Positions 6,419 to 15,036 of a stretch of 45,859 nucleotides of DNA are shown one piece after another; the stretch's first letter is position 1; the number at the start of each line of letters is the position of its first letter. This DNA comes from Oryzomonas sp. (lineage in GTDB: Bacteria > Desulfobacterota > Desulfuromonadia > Geobacterales > Pseudopelobacteraceae). The stretch is taken from assembly GCA_031292255.1 (NCBI GenBank), contig JARLHN010000026.1, positions 1 to 45,859 on the forward strand. The letters run 5' to 3'. The translations under genes were made by a program, and so were the position numbers. The notes under the pieces are model-generated. The model was not told the origin of the DNA and searched no databases. It saw only the letters and a list, made by a program, of their open reading frames with translations.

Positions 6419-8905
6419 TCAGGTATGCGGCGGTGTCGGATGGAAGATCACATCCAGTTTTTCCACCCGCAGGTCATCCATGCTGAGCGCCTCGTCGCCG
6501 GTTATGGCGCGGGCATACTCCACCGGTTTGCCCCTGCCGGCAACCAGCTCGATCGATCCGGCCGCGGCAACCAGCGACACGGTCTCCGACCGCAGATCAA
6601 TGGTTTGACACTCGCCCTTTTTAATCCGTTGAATAGCGAAACTGTCGTGTGCCAAAAATAGCTCACATTTCCTGGCTATATCCTTGCAGAGCGCTTCATT
6701 CAACGTTATGCGATAATGCGTGGCTATCATCTGGACGGAGAGGGATGGTGATTTCACGTCAATCAGCTCCGCATCCAGGATCCGCATCCCGTCGGGCAGG
6801 ACCTTGTTCAGCCTCCGCTTCACCTCGTCCGCTCCACATTCGGCCGCCACAAACATATCCATGTATTCGGCCTTGGATTCTATACCAACCGGGGTGGCGG
6901 TGGCAAAGGAGAATTTTGGATGGGGGTGAAAACCTTGAGAGAAAAGGATCGGCACCCCTGCCCGGCTGACGGCGCGCGTGAACAGGGTAATCAATTCGAG
7001 ATGGCTCAGAAAACGCATGGCTCCGGTCTTGGCGAAGCGGAGCCGGACGCGGGCCGGCAACGGCTCGGCCAGCGGCGCATCGGCCCGGGGCGGCACGGTG
7101 CCACGGGGAGAGATCCGCGGCGCAATCACACTGAAATCGCAGACACCGCAGGCGATGCAATGGCCATGACGGCAATCCCCGGTCGCGGATTCGCTGAGGG
7201 CACGCTCCCGCTCGGCCAGCAAAAACTCGCGCGAGACGCCACAATCGAGATGGTCCCACGGCAAGACTTCATCCAACGACCGCCGGCGCAGATACCATTC
7301 AGCCTGGATGCCGCAGTCGGCAAAGGCCTGATGCCAGCGTTCCGGGGAAAAATGTTCCCCCCAGCCGTCAAAACGACATCCCAACTCTACCGCCCGTACC
7401 AGCACCGGTGCCAACCGTCGGTCGCCCCGGGCAAACACCCCCTCCATGAACGAGAGGGGGGCATCCTGCCACTTGAAATGCAGCTTGCGCCTTTTCAGTT
7501 CACCACGCAGCAGGCCCTGCCGTTCCCTGATCTCTTCCCGGGATATCTGCGGTTCCCACTGGAAGGGCGTATGGGCCTTGGGAACGAAACTGCTGACCGC
7601 CACATTTACCTCGCCCGCAACGCCCGAACCCTTGGCCTGGTCCTTCACCCGACGCGCCAGCGCGGGAATCTGGAGCACATCATCCAAGGTCTCTCCCGGC
7701 AGGCCGATCATGAAGTAGAGCTTGATGAGCCGCCATCCGGCCCGATAGACATTGGCAGCCCCCTCCAGGAGGTCTGCCTCGGAAATCCCCTTGTTGATCA
7801 CACTCCGCATGCGTTCGCTGCCCGCCTCCGGAGCCAGGGTGAATCCGGTCTTGCGCACCTTTTTGATCTCGGTGATCAACTCTTCGGTCAGCGTCCCGAC
7901 CCTGAGCGACGGCAGAGAGACCGCTACCCGGTCGTGTGCATAACGCGCCATCAGCCCGGTCAAAAGCGGGGCAATACAGGAATAGTCCCCCGAAGAAAGC
8001 GACAGGAGCGAGATCTCGTCATAGCCGGTGGCCCCCAGGGATTTTTCGACCAGATCCAGAATGGTTTCCGGCGAACGCTCGCGCACCGGCCGGTAGACAT
8101 AGCCGGCCTGGCAGAAACGGCAGCCCCGGGTACAACCGCGGGCGATCTCCACAGCCACCCGGTCGTGGATGGTTTTCATAAAGGGGACTACCGGCGCATC
8201 GGGATACGGCGCGGTGTCCAGGTCGGCCAGGAAACGACGTCGCACACGGGACATTCCGGCCTTGAGCGGGGCGATCTCCGCCATGCGCCCATCCGGGAGG
8301 TAGCGGGGCTCGAAAAACGATGGGACGTAGACTCCCTCGATAGCGGCCAGCCGCTCCAAGAGCGCCGCTTTCCCATAGCCTGCGCGTTTTCCCAGGCGCA
8401 CCGCCTGGGCGATCTCCAACACCGCCTCTTCACCATCGCCCAACAGGAAGGCGTCAAAGAACGGCGCCAAAGGCTCGGGGTTATAGGCGCAGGGGCCGCC
8501 GCCGATCACCAGTGGGAAGGGTTCGCTACGCTCGTCGGCCAACAGCGGTATGCCGGACAGGCGCAGCATGTTGAGGATATTGGTATAGGACAGCTCGTAC
8601 TGCAGGGTAAAGCCGATGATATGGCAGTCCGCCAACGGCGTAGCGCTTTCCAGGGTCGTCAGGGGAGAGCCGGCGGCCTCCATCTGCGACTCCATGTCCG
8701 GCCAGGGTGCAAAGACACGTTCCGCCGCAATCCCGTCAACGGCATTGAGGATATGATACAGGATACGCAGCCCCAAATGACTCATGCCGACTTCGTAGAC
8801 GTCCGGGAAAGCCAGGGCAAAGCGCAGATCGGACTCATCCTTGCGAATGGAGCCCATCTCCCCACCCATGTAGCGGGCAGGTTTTTCAACGGCAAGAAGA
8901 TTCAT
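6419..8905 (-). CDS. radical SAM protein, TIGR03960/TIGR03936-type fusion
   Basis: The 828-residue product combines two parts. Residues ~1-560 form a B12-binding-like Rossmann region (LAFPDVYEVGMSHLGL) followed by a radical SAM core with CTRGCRFCQAGY, whose three cysteines bind the 4Fe-4S cluster that cleaves S-adenosylmethionine. Residues ~620-825 match the radical-SAM-associated DUF2344 type (FAKTGAMRFLSHLELITLF, GFHPHPKFSF). A CxxC-rich linker (GHCIACGVCDF, ~575) lies between. In many bacteria these are two genes; here they are one. The reaction is not established for the family. Pairing with rng is common in this group (recollection, not checked). Confidence 0.85.
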   Translation of the reverse strand: MNLLAVEKPARYMGGEMGSIRKDESDLRFALAFPDVYEVGMSHLGLRILYHILNAVDGIAAERVFAPWPDMESQMEAAGSPLTTLESATPLADCHIIGFTLQYELSYTNILNMLRLSGIPLLADERSEPFPLVIGGGPCAYNPEPLAPFFDAFLLGDGEEAVLEIAQAVRLGKRAGYGKAALLERLAAIEGVYVPSFFEPRYLPDGRMAEIAPLKAGMSRVRRRFLADLDTAPYPDAPVVPFMKTIHDRVAVEIARGCTRGCRFCQAGYVYRPVRERSPETILDLVEKSLGATGYDEISLLSLSSGDYSCIAPLLTGLMARYAHDRVAVSLPSLRVGTLTEELITEIKKVRKTGFTLAPEAGSERMRSVINKGISEADLLEGAANVYRAGWRLIKLYFMIGLPGETLDDVLQIPALARRVKDQAKGSGVAGEVNVAVSSFVPKAHTPFQWEPQISREEIRERQGLLRGELKRRKLHFKWQDAPLSFMEGVFARGDRRLAPVLVRAVELGCRFDGWGEHFSPERWHQAFADCGIQAEWYLRRRSLDEVLPWDHLDCGVSREFLLAERERALSESATGDCRHGHCIACGVCDFSVIAPRISPRGTVPPRADAPLAEPLPARVRLRFAKTGAMRFLSHLELITLFTRAVSRAGVPILFSQGFHPHPKFSFATATPVGIESKAEYMDMFVAAECGADEVKRRLNKVLPDGMRILDAELIDVKSPSLSVQMIATHYRITLNEALCKDIARKCELFLAHDSFAIQRIKKGECQTIDLRSETVSLVAAAGSIELVAGRGKPVEYARAITGDEALSMDDLRVEKLDVIFHPTPPHT

Positions 8906-8998
8906 AAATAGAAGACAATCCTTAAGAATATTATTGTGGGAGCTAGGGACTGTAACAAATCAGGGGGGATGATGGCAAGGGAAATAGCCATTTTTTTC

Positions 8999-9027
8999 TT
9001 GCATAGGTTTGATATTAATGGTAAAGA
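8999..9027 (+). promoter_or_regulatory. weak candidate promoter for tRNA-Leu
   Basis: TTGCAT (8999-9004), 17 bases, TAAAGA (9022-9027), placing a start ~7 bases before the tRNA. The -10 match is poor. Confidence 0.3.
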
Positions 9028-9040
9028 AACTATTCTGATT

Positions 9041-9127
9041 GCCGAAGTGGCGGAATTGGTAGACGCGCCAGATTCAGGTTCTGGTTCTCGAAAGGGAGTG
9101 CTGGTTCGATTCCAGTCTTCGGCACCA
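9041..9127 (+). tRNA. tRNA-Leu (CAG anticodon)
   Basis: The acceptor arm GCCGAAG pairs with CTTCGGC, followed by discriminator A and an encoded CCA. The anticodon stem CCAGA/TCTGG encloses TTCAGGT, giving anticodon CAG. A long variable arm and the TTCGATTCC T-loop fit a class II tRNA-Leu, 87 nt with CCA. Confidence 0.95.
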
Positions 9128-9217
9128 CAAAAAGAATAACCCGTATAACCTCCTGGTTATACGGGTTTTTTCTTGCCTGAAATTTTTCTGAAATAATGTG
9201 AGTTACGTTGTGACGGT
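9110..9217. repeat. left copy of a tRNA-tail/terminator duplication
   Basis: This stretch, from the T-arm of tRNA-Leu through its terminator and ~45 bases beyond, aligns along its length with 12283-12385: same 11-base start TTCCAGTCTTC, same terminator layout, same end CACGGT/GACGGT. See the findings. Confidence 0.6.
9138..9172 (+). terminator. terminator of tRNA-Leu
   Basis: A 13-bp perfect stem, AACCCGTATAACC (9138-9150) with GGTTATACGGGTT (9155-9167), loop TCCT, then a T run. Confidence 0.92.
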
Positions 9218-9329
9218 AAGACTATGATTATCCAGAACAAACAGCATGGCAAGGCCCTTGCAGAGCATGCCAAATGGGCTCATAGCTGCAACAGGCCAGC
9301 ATTACGGAAAGACCACCATTTAACTGTAC

Positions 9330-11969
9330 CTACAGGATGCGGATGAATGCTACGGTCGCCAGGGCGATCAGGAACCGGTGACCGGTAAGCACGGACCGGC
9401 TGAGACTGTACTGACTTTGCAATTTTCCGAGCACAACCCATGAAAACAGGGCACCCAGGAGAAGCGTAGGATAGATGAACAGCCGGAGTGTCCCCAGTTC
9501 CGGCGTCAGTTGGGCCACCTCCAGCCAGGGGGCCAGTCCCACGGCTGAAATTGCCAGCGGCACCAGCTGCGCCCCGCCTTCAACCAATGCCCTGAAATAG
9601 ATCATGAACAGTCCGGCAACCGCCAGAGGCAGGTAGGCAAGTCCGCAGATGGTGAATACCGTTTTCCATCGGGATTGGCGTGATAATGCCGAGGCGAGCA
9701 GCGCCAGTCCGGTAAAGCCTGCCACAATGCAGATTGCCCGCAATGAGTCTCCCAGACTCCACATTGTCTGTGGAAAAACCTCCGGTATGCGCCCTGCCAG
9801 CAGCGGAGTACCCTTTGCGGCAATAATGGCGCCGACCAAGGTTACGCTGAAGAGCGCTTCGTAAAATCCTCTTCGGGCTTTGTTGAAAAGCCCCCAGGCC
9901 GGGTTGCGCAAGTCAAGTTGCATTGCGTGGTGCGGGCAGTTCCGGACGCAGTTGAGGCAGAGAACGCAGTGGTCGGAGTTATCGATCCCGGTGGGATGGA
10001 GTCCCATTGGGCACCCTTTTTCCTTAACGCAGTCGTCAACCCTGCACCGGCTCATGCATACGGTGCGATTGCTGTGCATTTCAAGCAGGGAAATCCGCGA
10101 AATGAGACTGACGATCCTGCCGAGCGGGCAGAGAAATTTGCACCAGCCCCGCCGGCCGACAACCACATCGGCGGATACCGTCGCTACAAGGAGACCGGCC
10201 AGCAGCAGGCCCGTAGCAAACGACAAGGAGAACATGCCGGTTGCCTGTTCAATCAACAGGAGAAAGACCAAGCCGGCGAGGCTGAGTGGTGGCCCCCACT
10301 GCCTCAGCCATTTCGACGGTTCACGGGTAACCCGATTTTTGGCTCCAACAAATTCTCCGATCGCCTCCAACGGGCAGTAGCTGCACCAGCCACGAGCGAT
10401 CAGAAATGCGGTCAGCAGCAAGGCCGGCCACCAGAGAGTCCAGACCGCCAGGTTGGCGGCGTTATTGAAGGATGGCCCTGCCAGCGTGTAGCACATGACC
10501 AGCAGGAACAGCGGTACGGTGCTCCAGCGCAGAAGGCGGGGAAACTCGGGGTGGCGAGCCAGCTTTTCGACAAACGGCAGTGTCAGCAAGTTGAAACGGC
10601 CGTCGCCGAACGGCTGTCCTTGTAGAAAGATATGCTCGGGAAGGATTTCATCCTCGGTGCAGACAACTACGGCACGGCTGACAACCTGGTACAGCTCGCT
10701 GCCGTTCAGCGGCCAGTCATGGTCAACAAGCAGGTTAAGAGCATCCTGGGAAATACGCCGCACCTGTTTGTGATGCTTGGCATTGAGGGTTCTCAGCAGG
10801 CTGCGGGCGATGACCGGAATATCCTTCTTGCGTTCCCGCAGCGGAGCCATCTCGACCGTTTCAGCCCTCAGGTGACGGTAGAGCGCTTCATTGAAGGCTC
10901 CTTTCTCTACCAGCGGCCCCAGCGCCTCGCTACTGGTTGCGATGATTCGTACGTCGGCGCTCCGCTGCCTGGTTTCCCCCCGCCGGGTGAACAGCCCGCT
11001 TTCGATGAAGTTGAGCAGTTGCTGTTGTACCGCTGGTGTCAGGCAATCAACATTGCGCAGGATCATATCGCCACCGGCTGCCAACTCCAGCATGCCGCGC
11101 CGTACCCGACGGGCATAGACGGCGCCGTCGGATGCATGACCGAACAGTGCCGCTTCCTGGGCAATGTCCCGCAGCACGCCATCTCGGGATGCGGTCGTAT
11201 CAAGAGATTCGCCGCCGATTATCGGCGGTGGAGAGGCGCAGTCCAGAAACAGTACTGGGCTGGTCATGTTGCGGTGGAAATGTATCAGGCGGGCGGCAAG
11301 GTCCTTCCAGGTCCCCGATTCACCGATGATCAGAATATGCGCCCGATTCCCACCGAGTTGTTCAAGACGCGAATTGAGCGCACACACCCATGGCGAGCTT
11401 CCGGGAAATGCGCCGAATTCCGGCAGCAGCTGCCAGCCAATGACGTTGGTAATCGTCTCGCGGTGTTCCCGCTCCTCCCGCTGATGCCGCTGCGCCCAAC
11501 TGCCGAGCTGCCGGGAAAGAATCCTGCACAGGTTGGCATAAATGCGGGGAGTCGTATGGAGCAGGTCTTCGAAGTCACGGCGTGACAGCTTCCCCGCTTT
11601 CACCATGGTAGTCGCCCTGATCGTGGCGGTACGCGGTTCGTCGGTGAGGATGGCCCGCTCGCCGATCACATCGCCGGTGCCCAGCTCGGTAAGATGGATG
11701 GGCTGGCCGAAGCCGTCCTGAAGCTCAATTCTCACGGTTCCGGCAAGAATGACATAGAGATTTTCAACCGGGGCGTTTCTGTCCAGGAGCACCGCACCGG
11801 GCGGGAAATCACATATCACAAGACAGGTGGCAATGATGCGCAATTCGACAGGGGAAAGGCCATTAAATAGACGGATAGCCTGCAGTGTGTCCGGAGAAAG
11901 CGGTGCGTTCACATCAATGGAAGGTGTGGCCAGGTGAGCGTCCTGTGCTGTGGTACGCTGGGGACTCAT
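9330..11969 (-). CDS. cNMP-binding/degenerate AAA+/membrane polyferredoxin fusion
   Basis: The 879-residue product has three parts. Residues ~30-150 are a cyclic-nucleotide-binding (Crp-type) domain without a C-terminal DNA-binding wing. Residues ~190-440 resemble a sigma-54 AAA+ module but are damaged: Walker A reads GESGTWKD, the GAFTGA loop is absent, and the Walker B acidic pair is replaced (MILRNVD). The rest is a multi-pass membrane protein of the NapH/NosR polyferredoxin kind, with CSYCP (~535) and CKFLCP (~615) loops, a cysteine-rich segment and a CVLCLNCVRNCP cluster motif, then further membrane helices. It probably moves electrons across the membrane under control of the sensor part (inference). 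A role as transcription activator is unlikely. The gene stands alone between tRNA-Leu and a decayed tRNA-tail repeat. Confidence 0.85.
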   Translation of the reverse strand: MSPQRTTAQDAHLATPSIDVNAPLSPDTLQAIRLFNGLSPVELRIIATCLVICDFPPGAVLLDRNAPVENLYVILAGTVRIELQDGFGQPIHLTELGTGDVIGERAILTDEPRTATIRATTMVKAGKLSRRDFEDLLHTTPRIYANLCRILSRQLGSWAQRHQREEREHRETITNVIGWQLLPEFGAFPGSSPWVCALNSRLEQLGGNRAHILIIGESGTWKDLAARLIHFHRNMTSPVLFLDCASPPPIIGGESLDTTASRDGVLRDIAQEAALFGHASDGAVYARRVRRGMLELAAGGDMILRNVDCLTPAVQQQLLNFIESGLFTRRGETRQRSADVRIIATSSEALGPLVEKGAFNEALYRHLRAETVEMAPLRERKKDIPVIARSLLRTLNAKHHKQVRRISQDALNLLVDHDWPLNGSELYQVVSRAVVVCTEDEILPEHIFLQGQPFGDGRFNLLTLPFVEKLARHPEFPRLLRWSTVPLFLLVMCYTLAGPSFNNAANLAVWTLWWPALLLTAFLIARGWCSYCPLEAIGEFVGAKNRVTREPSKWLRQWGPPLSLAGLVFLLLIEQATGMFSLSFATGLLLAGLLVATVSADVVVGRRGWCKFLCPLGRIVSLISRISLLEMHSNRTVCMSRCRVDDCVKEKGCPMGLHPTGIDNSDHCVLCLNCVRNCPHHAMQLDLRNPAWGLFNKARRGFYEALFSVTLVGAIIAAKGTPLLAGRIPEVFPQTMWSLGDSLRAICIVAGFTGLALLASALSRQSRWKTVFTICGLAYLPLAVAGLFMIYFRALVEGGAQLVPLAISAVGLAPWLEVAQLTPELGTLRLFIYPTLLLGALFSWVVLGKLQSQYSLSRSVLTGHRFLIALATVAFIRIL

Positions 11970-12282
11970 GCTGTCTGACAGTGGAGTAGATGTAGTACCG
12001 ACATGAGGCCGCTCCGTGATGCGTTCTCTATGGAATGCTCAGTGGGAGCTTAGCCCGCTTCGTGGTCATCTTCAACACTGTATACCGATGGGCGGCAGAA
12101 TTGTGTCGGGGCAACAGCGGACATGATTCGGTTGCAGGCTGTGGTGGCTTGATCTGTACAACAGATTTGAGTCGATATGTCAGGCTGGAATTGGTTACAG
12201 TCCGAATAATGGAACTACATCGAGCTTATGCACTATTTGCTACAAAGTAGCGCCATCTTCTTTTCTAAGGTGTTTAAATAGT
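11970..12282. other. intergenic, nothing recognisable
   Basis: About 310 bases upstream of the polyferredoxin fusion presumably hold its promoter on the minus strand; I see no clear motif, RNA or gene. Confidence 0.5.
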
Positions 12283-12385
12283 TTCCAGTCTTCACGAAAA
12301 TAAATAGCCCGCGCAACCTCTTGGTTATGCGGGTTTTTTTATTGCATGAAAATTTATGGTATAATTTCACTTGCATTGTCACGGT
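12283..12385. repeat. right, decayed copy of the tRNA-tail/terminator duplication
   Basis: It starts with TTCCAGTCTTC as in the tRNA-Leu T-arm, lacks the GGCACCA end, and retains a diverged version of the same terminator and downstream sequence as 9110-9217. No tRNA body precedes it. Confidence 0.6.
12308..12340 (+). terminator. terminator-like hairpin inside the repeat copy
   Basis: CCCGCGCAACC (12308-12318) pairs with GGTTATGCGGG (12323-12333) with one mismatch and one G-T pair, then seven T. It is clearly the cousin of the tRNA-Leu terminator, with no gene left to terminate. Confidence 0.75.
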
Positions 12386-12620
12386 CCTTGAAAGGAAGAT
12401 CGTCAAGTCAATAGGTATGATACCCCTTTATTGCCACGATGCCAATATTCAGCGGGGTTCAATGAACCCGCCTGTCCAGGGGACATTATGGCATAATGGC
12501 TACGATATTGAGTATTGAATGCTGCCATTTGTTGTTTTATGATGCTCAAAATAATGGTGCGGTGCGCACCCCGCGTGCCCGCGAATTACGTGGTTTTAAG
12601 ACATAGAGAGGGGAATGCAC
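12386..12620. other. leader region of the first lipoprotein gene
   Basis: Non-coding as far as I can see. It ends with GAGAGGGG (12606-12613), the ribosome binding site of the following gene. Confidence 0.45.
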
Positions 12621-13424
12621 ATGAGGTTCATGTCACTATTGCTCATGCTGATGTTGTCCGCATGCGTCACTGCTCCAATGGGTCCAAGCATCAATGCGAT
12701 GCCGGCGCCGGGAAAGCCGTTCGACGTGTTCGTTGGAGAGGACGCCACCTGCCGGCAGTGGGCGCAGCGCCAGATCGGCGACGCAGTGTACGAGAACTAC
12801 GACAACGAATTCCAGCATAGATATGATAACGCCTACATTCAATGCATGTACGCCTACGGCAACCAGGTGCCGGGCATCCGCTCCGCCGCACCAGTTCGGG
12901 CGTCTTTCCCGCCGCCAGCGCCGGCGGCTGTTCCGGTTGCGGCTGCGCAAACCGATGTGCCGCCCAATGCCGTAGCCCCGCCGCCAAACACGCCGCCGCC
13001 ACCGCAGTCCGCCATGCCACGGGCGAGTAAGGCACCGGCACCTCAGGCCAACGCGGCACCACAGTCGTTGGATGCGCCACCACCGGCGCCGCCGGAAGTC
13101 ATTCCCCCCCAATATGCGGCGCCCGAGCCGATCGTTCTCGGCTCCGCGCCACGATTCGTCTATGCGCCCCAGACCGGTCTGTATGTCGCCGTCGACGTGC
13201 CATATGACCTCGTCTATACCGGTTCCGAGTATTTTTACTGGTCAGGCGGTCACTGGTTCCGTAGCGCCTACTACAATGGACCATGGGAATTTGCCACGAG
13301 GGCGTTCTACCCAGCGTCGTTGATACGCTTCAACATCGGCTACATCCGCCACTACCGCGACTACGAGTTCCGCCAGTGGCAGCGTAACGGCAAACGATAC
13401 AGAGGGCATTTTTATCGTCCCTAA
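12621..13424 (+). CDS. proline-rich lipoprotein, short paralogue
   Basis: The start is the ATG at 12621, 7 bases after GAGAGGGG; an in-frame ATG at 12615 is too close to it. The 267-residue product opens with a lipoprotein signal ending in LSAC, so it is likely anchored in a membrane. Then come a conserved region (PAPGKPFDVF...CRQWAQ), the motif YDNAYIQCMYAYGNQVP, a long Pro/Ala-rich linker (~90-165) and an aromatic C-terminal domain rich in Y, W and F (VPYDLVYTGSEYFYWSGGHW). The next gene is a paralogue with the same parts plus a glycine-zipper segment missing here. Function is unknown; an envelope structural role is possible. Confidence 0.8.
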   Translation: MRFMSLLLMLMLSACVTAPMGPSINAMPAPGKPFDVFVGEDATCRQWAQRQIGDAVYENYDNEFQHRYDNAYIQCMYAYGNQVPGIRSAAPVRASFPPPAPAAVPVAAAQTDVPPNAVAPPPNTPPPPQSAMPRASKAPAPQANAAPQSLDAPPPAPPEVIPPQYAAPEPIVLGSAPRFVYAPQTGLYVAVDVPYDLVYTGSEYFYWSGGHWFRSAYYNGPWEFATRAFYPASLIRFNIGYIRHYRDYEFRQWQRNGKRYRGHFYRP

Positions 13425-13444
13425 ATCCATACCGGGTGATTTTC

Positions 13445-13472
13445 TTGCCGGTTTTGAAGTAAATTTTATGTA
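13445..13472 (+). promoter_or_regulatory. weak candidate promoter of the second lipoprotein gene
   Basis: TTGCCG (13445-13450), 16 bases, TATGTA (13467-13472), ~110 bases before the start. Only a moderate match. Confidence 0.3.
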
Positions 13473-13583
13473 ACCTTTTTCCTCTGTACATCGACTTATT
13501 TTATGTGGTGGGTCACTTCAGCAAATCTACCGCACGAGCCGGCAAATTCCATAATCTATGAGAGACGGAAAGGAGTAATACAG

Positions 13584-14495
13584 ATGAGGTTCATGATTCC
13601 ATTGCTCATGCTCATGTTAAGCGCATGCGCGACCATGCCGACCGGTCCCAGCGTCAACGTCCTGCCGGCGCCGGGAAAGCCGTTCGAGATGTTCGCGAAA
13701 GAGGATGGCACTTGCAGACAGTGGGCGCAGAGCCAGATAGGCAACTCCACGCAGGAGACATATGATAAGAGCGCCGTCACGGGAGCCGTGACCGGCACGG
13801 CTATTGGTGCCGGTCTCGGTGCGGCCGTGGGGTCGGCTTCGGGTCATGCCGGGGCAGGGGCAGGCATTGGCGCCGCAACCGGATTGCTGTTTGGCTCCAT
13901 GATCGGCTCGGATAACGGACAGGCCAGCAGTCGCGCGGCGCAGCGACGTTATGACAATGCCTACATGCAGTGCATGTACTCCTACGGCAACCAGGTGCCT
14001 GGCTACCAACCGGTAGTCATGGCGGCTCCGCCACAACCGGTCGTTGCAGCCCCACCGCCGCCGCCTGTTGCCCAGACTGCTCCCATGCCGTCCGGCGATG
14101 TCCCGCCTGATGCCGAGGCACCGCCCGAAAACACGCCACCGCCAGCTCCGCTGGATGTTGCGCCACCCCAATATGCGCAGCCCGCCCCTGTACTTGTCCA
14201 GCAAGCACCGCAATTCGTCTATTCGCCTCAGCTCGGCATGTATGTCGCCGTCGGGGTTCCGTATGACCTCGTCTATTCGGGGTCCGAGTATTTCTATTAT
14301 TACGGGGGGTATTGGTATCGCAGTCCCTACTACAACGGACCATGGGTATTCGCCACCCGCGCCTATTTTCCGCCGGCTCTGCTACGGTTTAATATTGGCT
14401 ACATCCGCTATTATCGCAATTATGAGTTCCGTCAGTGGAGACTGCATGGCAGGGGATACAGAGGCAGGATTCACAGACCCGAGTTTCGCAGGTAA
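13584..14495 (+). CDS. glycine-zipper lipoprotein, long paralogue
   Basis: The start is the ATG at 13584, 8 bases after AAGGAG (13570-13575); the frame opens earlier but the lipoprotein signal (LMLSAC) begins here. The 303-residue product has the same N-terminus as its neighbour, then a glycine-zipper hairpin (TGTAIGAGLGAAVGSASG and GIGAATGLLFGSMIG, ~75-120), the YDNAYMQCMYSYGNQVP motif, a Pro-rich linker and the aromatic C-terminal domain (SEYFYYYGGYWYRSPYYNGPW). Glycine zippers of this type insert into or associate with membranes (family knowledge). The pair arose by tandem duplication; the first copy lost, or this copy gained, the zipper. Confidence 0.82.
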   Translation: MRFMIPLLMLMLSACATMPTGPSVNVLPAPGKPFEMFAKEDGTCRQWAQSQIGNSTQETYDKSAVTGAVTGTAIGAGLGAAVGSASGHAGAGAGIGAATGLLFGSMIGSDNGQASSRAAQRRYDNAYMQCMYSYGNQVPGYQPVVMAAPPQPVVAAPPPPPVAQTAPMPSGDVPPDAEAPPENTPPPAPLDVAPPQYAQPAPVLVQQAPQFVYSPQLGMYVAVGVPYDLVYSGSEYFYYYGGYWYRSPYYNGPWVFATRAYFPPALLRFNIGYIRYYRNYEFRQWRLHGRGYRGRIHRPEFRR

Positions 14496-14498
14496 CTA

Positions 14499-14524
14499 AA
14501 AAGCCCCAGATTTTGGGGCTTTTC
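14499..14524 (+). terminator. terminator after the lipoprotein pair
   Basis: AAAAGCCCCA (14499-14508) pairs with TGGGGCTTTT (14514-14523), loop GATTT, ending in a T-rich tail. Confidence 0.88.
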
Positions 14525-14580
14525 TTTGTCGAACATCCACTTGCCGTCTATCAGGCTAAATTTACAAGGAGCCTCTTATT

Positions 14581-14886
14581 ATGATTTTTGACTTTATGCC
14601 GGAATCGCACATATTCATTAATCCCGAGGATGTCCAAGAAGTCAGGACGCTGTCGGGCGACGTGATCAAGTCCATCTGCGATGCCGCCGGTGACCTTTAC
14701 CTTTGGGATGCGGATGTCATTTCATACGAGCAGATCATGGATCGATACTGCATTCCGCCGGAGTTGCGGAGCACTGCTCACCGTTATGATAGAGCCAATG
14801 GCGGGGAGCAAGAACTTTCCGAATATCTGGATTTTTGGAGAGCGAATATCAAGGATAAGCGTTATATCGATGGAGTATGGTTATAA
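14581..14886 (+). CDS. small conserved-looking protein of unknown function
   Basis: The 101-residue acidic product starts at the ATG at 14581, 9 bases after AAGGAG (14566-14571), a good start signal. There is no signal peptide or membrane segment. It has many D, E, Y and W residues and no motif I recognise. A strong terminator separates it from the lipoproteins, so it has its own promoter. It is convergent with the phosphate transporter gene. Coding-like base use supports it being real. Confidence 0.6.
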   Translation: MIFDFMPESHIFINPEDVQEVRTLSGDVIKSICDAAGDLYLWDADVISYEQIMDRYCIPPELRSTAHRYDRANGGEQELSEYLDFWRANIKDKRYIDGVWL

Positions 14887-15036
14887 TTTGCTCCGTTTTC
14901 AGTCCTGGTGGAAATCCTTGGCTCGTCGTTACGTTGAAGCAGCACATTTGATGTGAGCCTGTCGGCCATTCTTATCCGGGACCGGTATTGTCAACAGCCA
15001 TTGCCACGTCCATAGGACATGGATTCCAACTTCGTA

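Noticed and set aside
5384-8911. Long plus-strand ORFs (425 and 663 codons) opposite rng and the radical SAM gene
   Set aside because: They are antisense frames produced by GC-rich third positions; the minus-strand products have clear family motifs and these do not.
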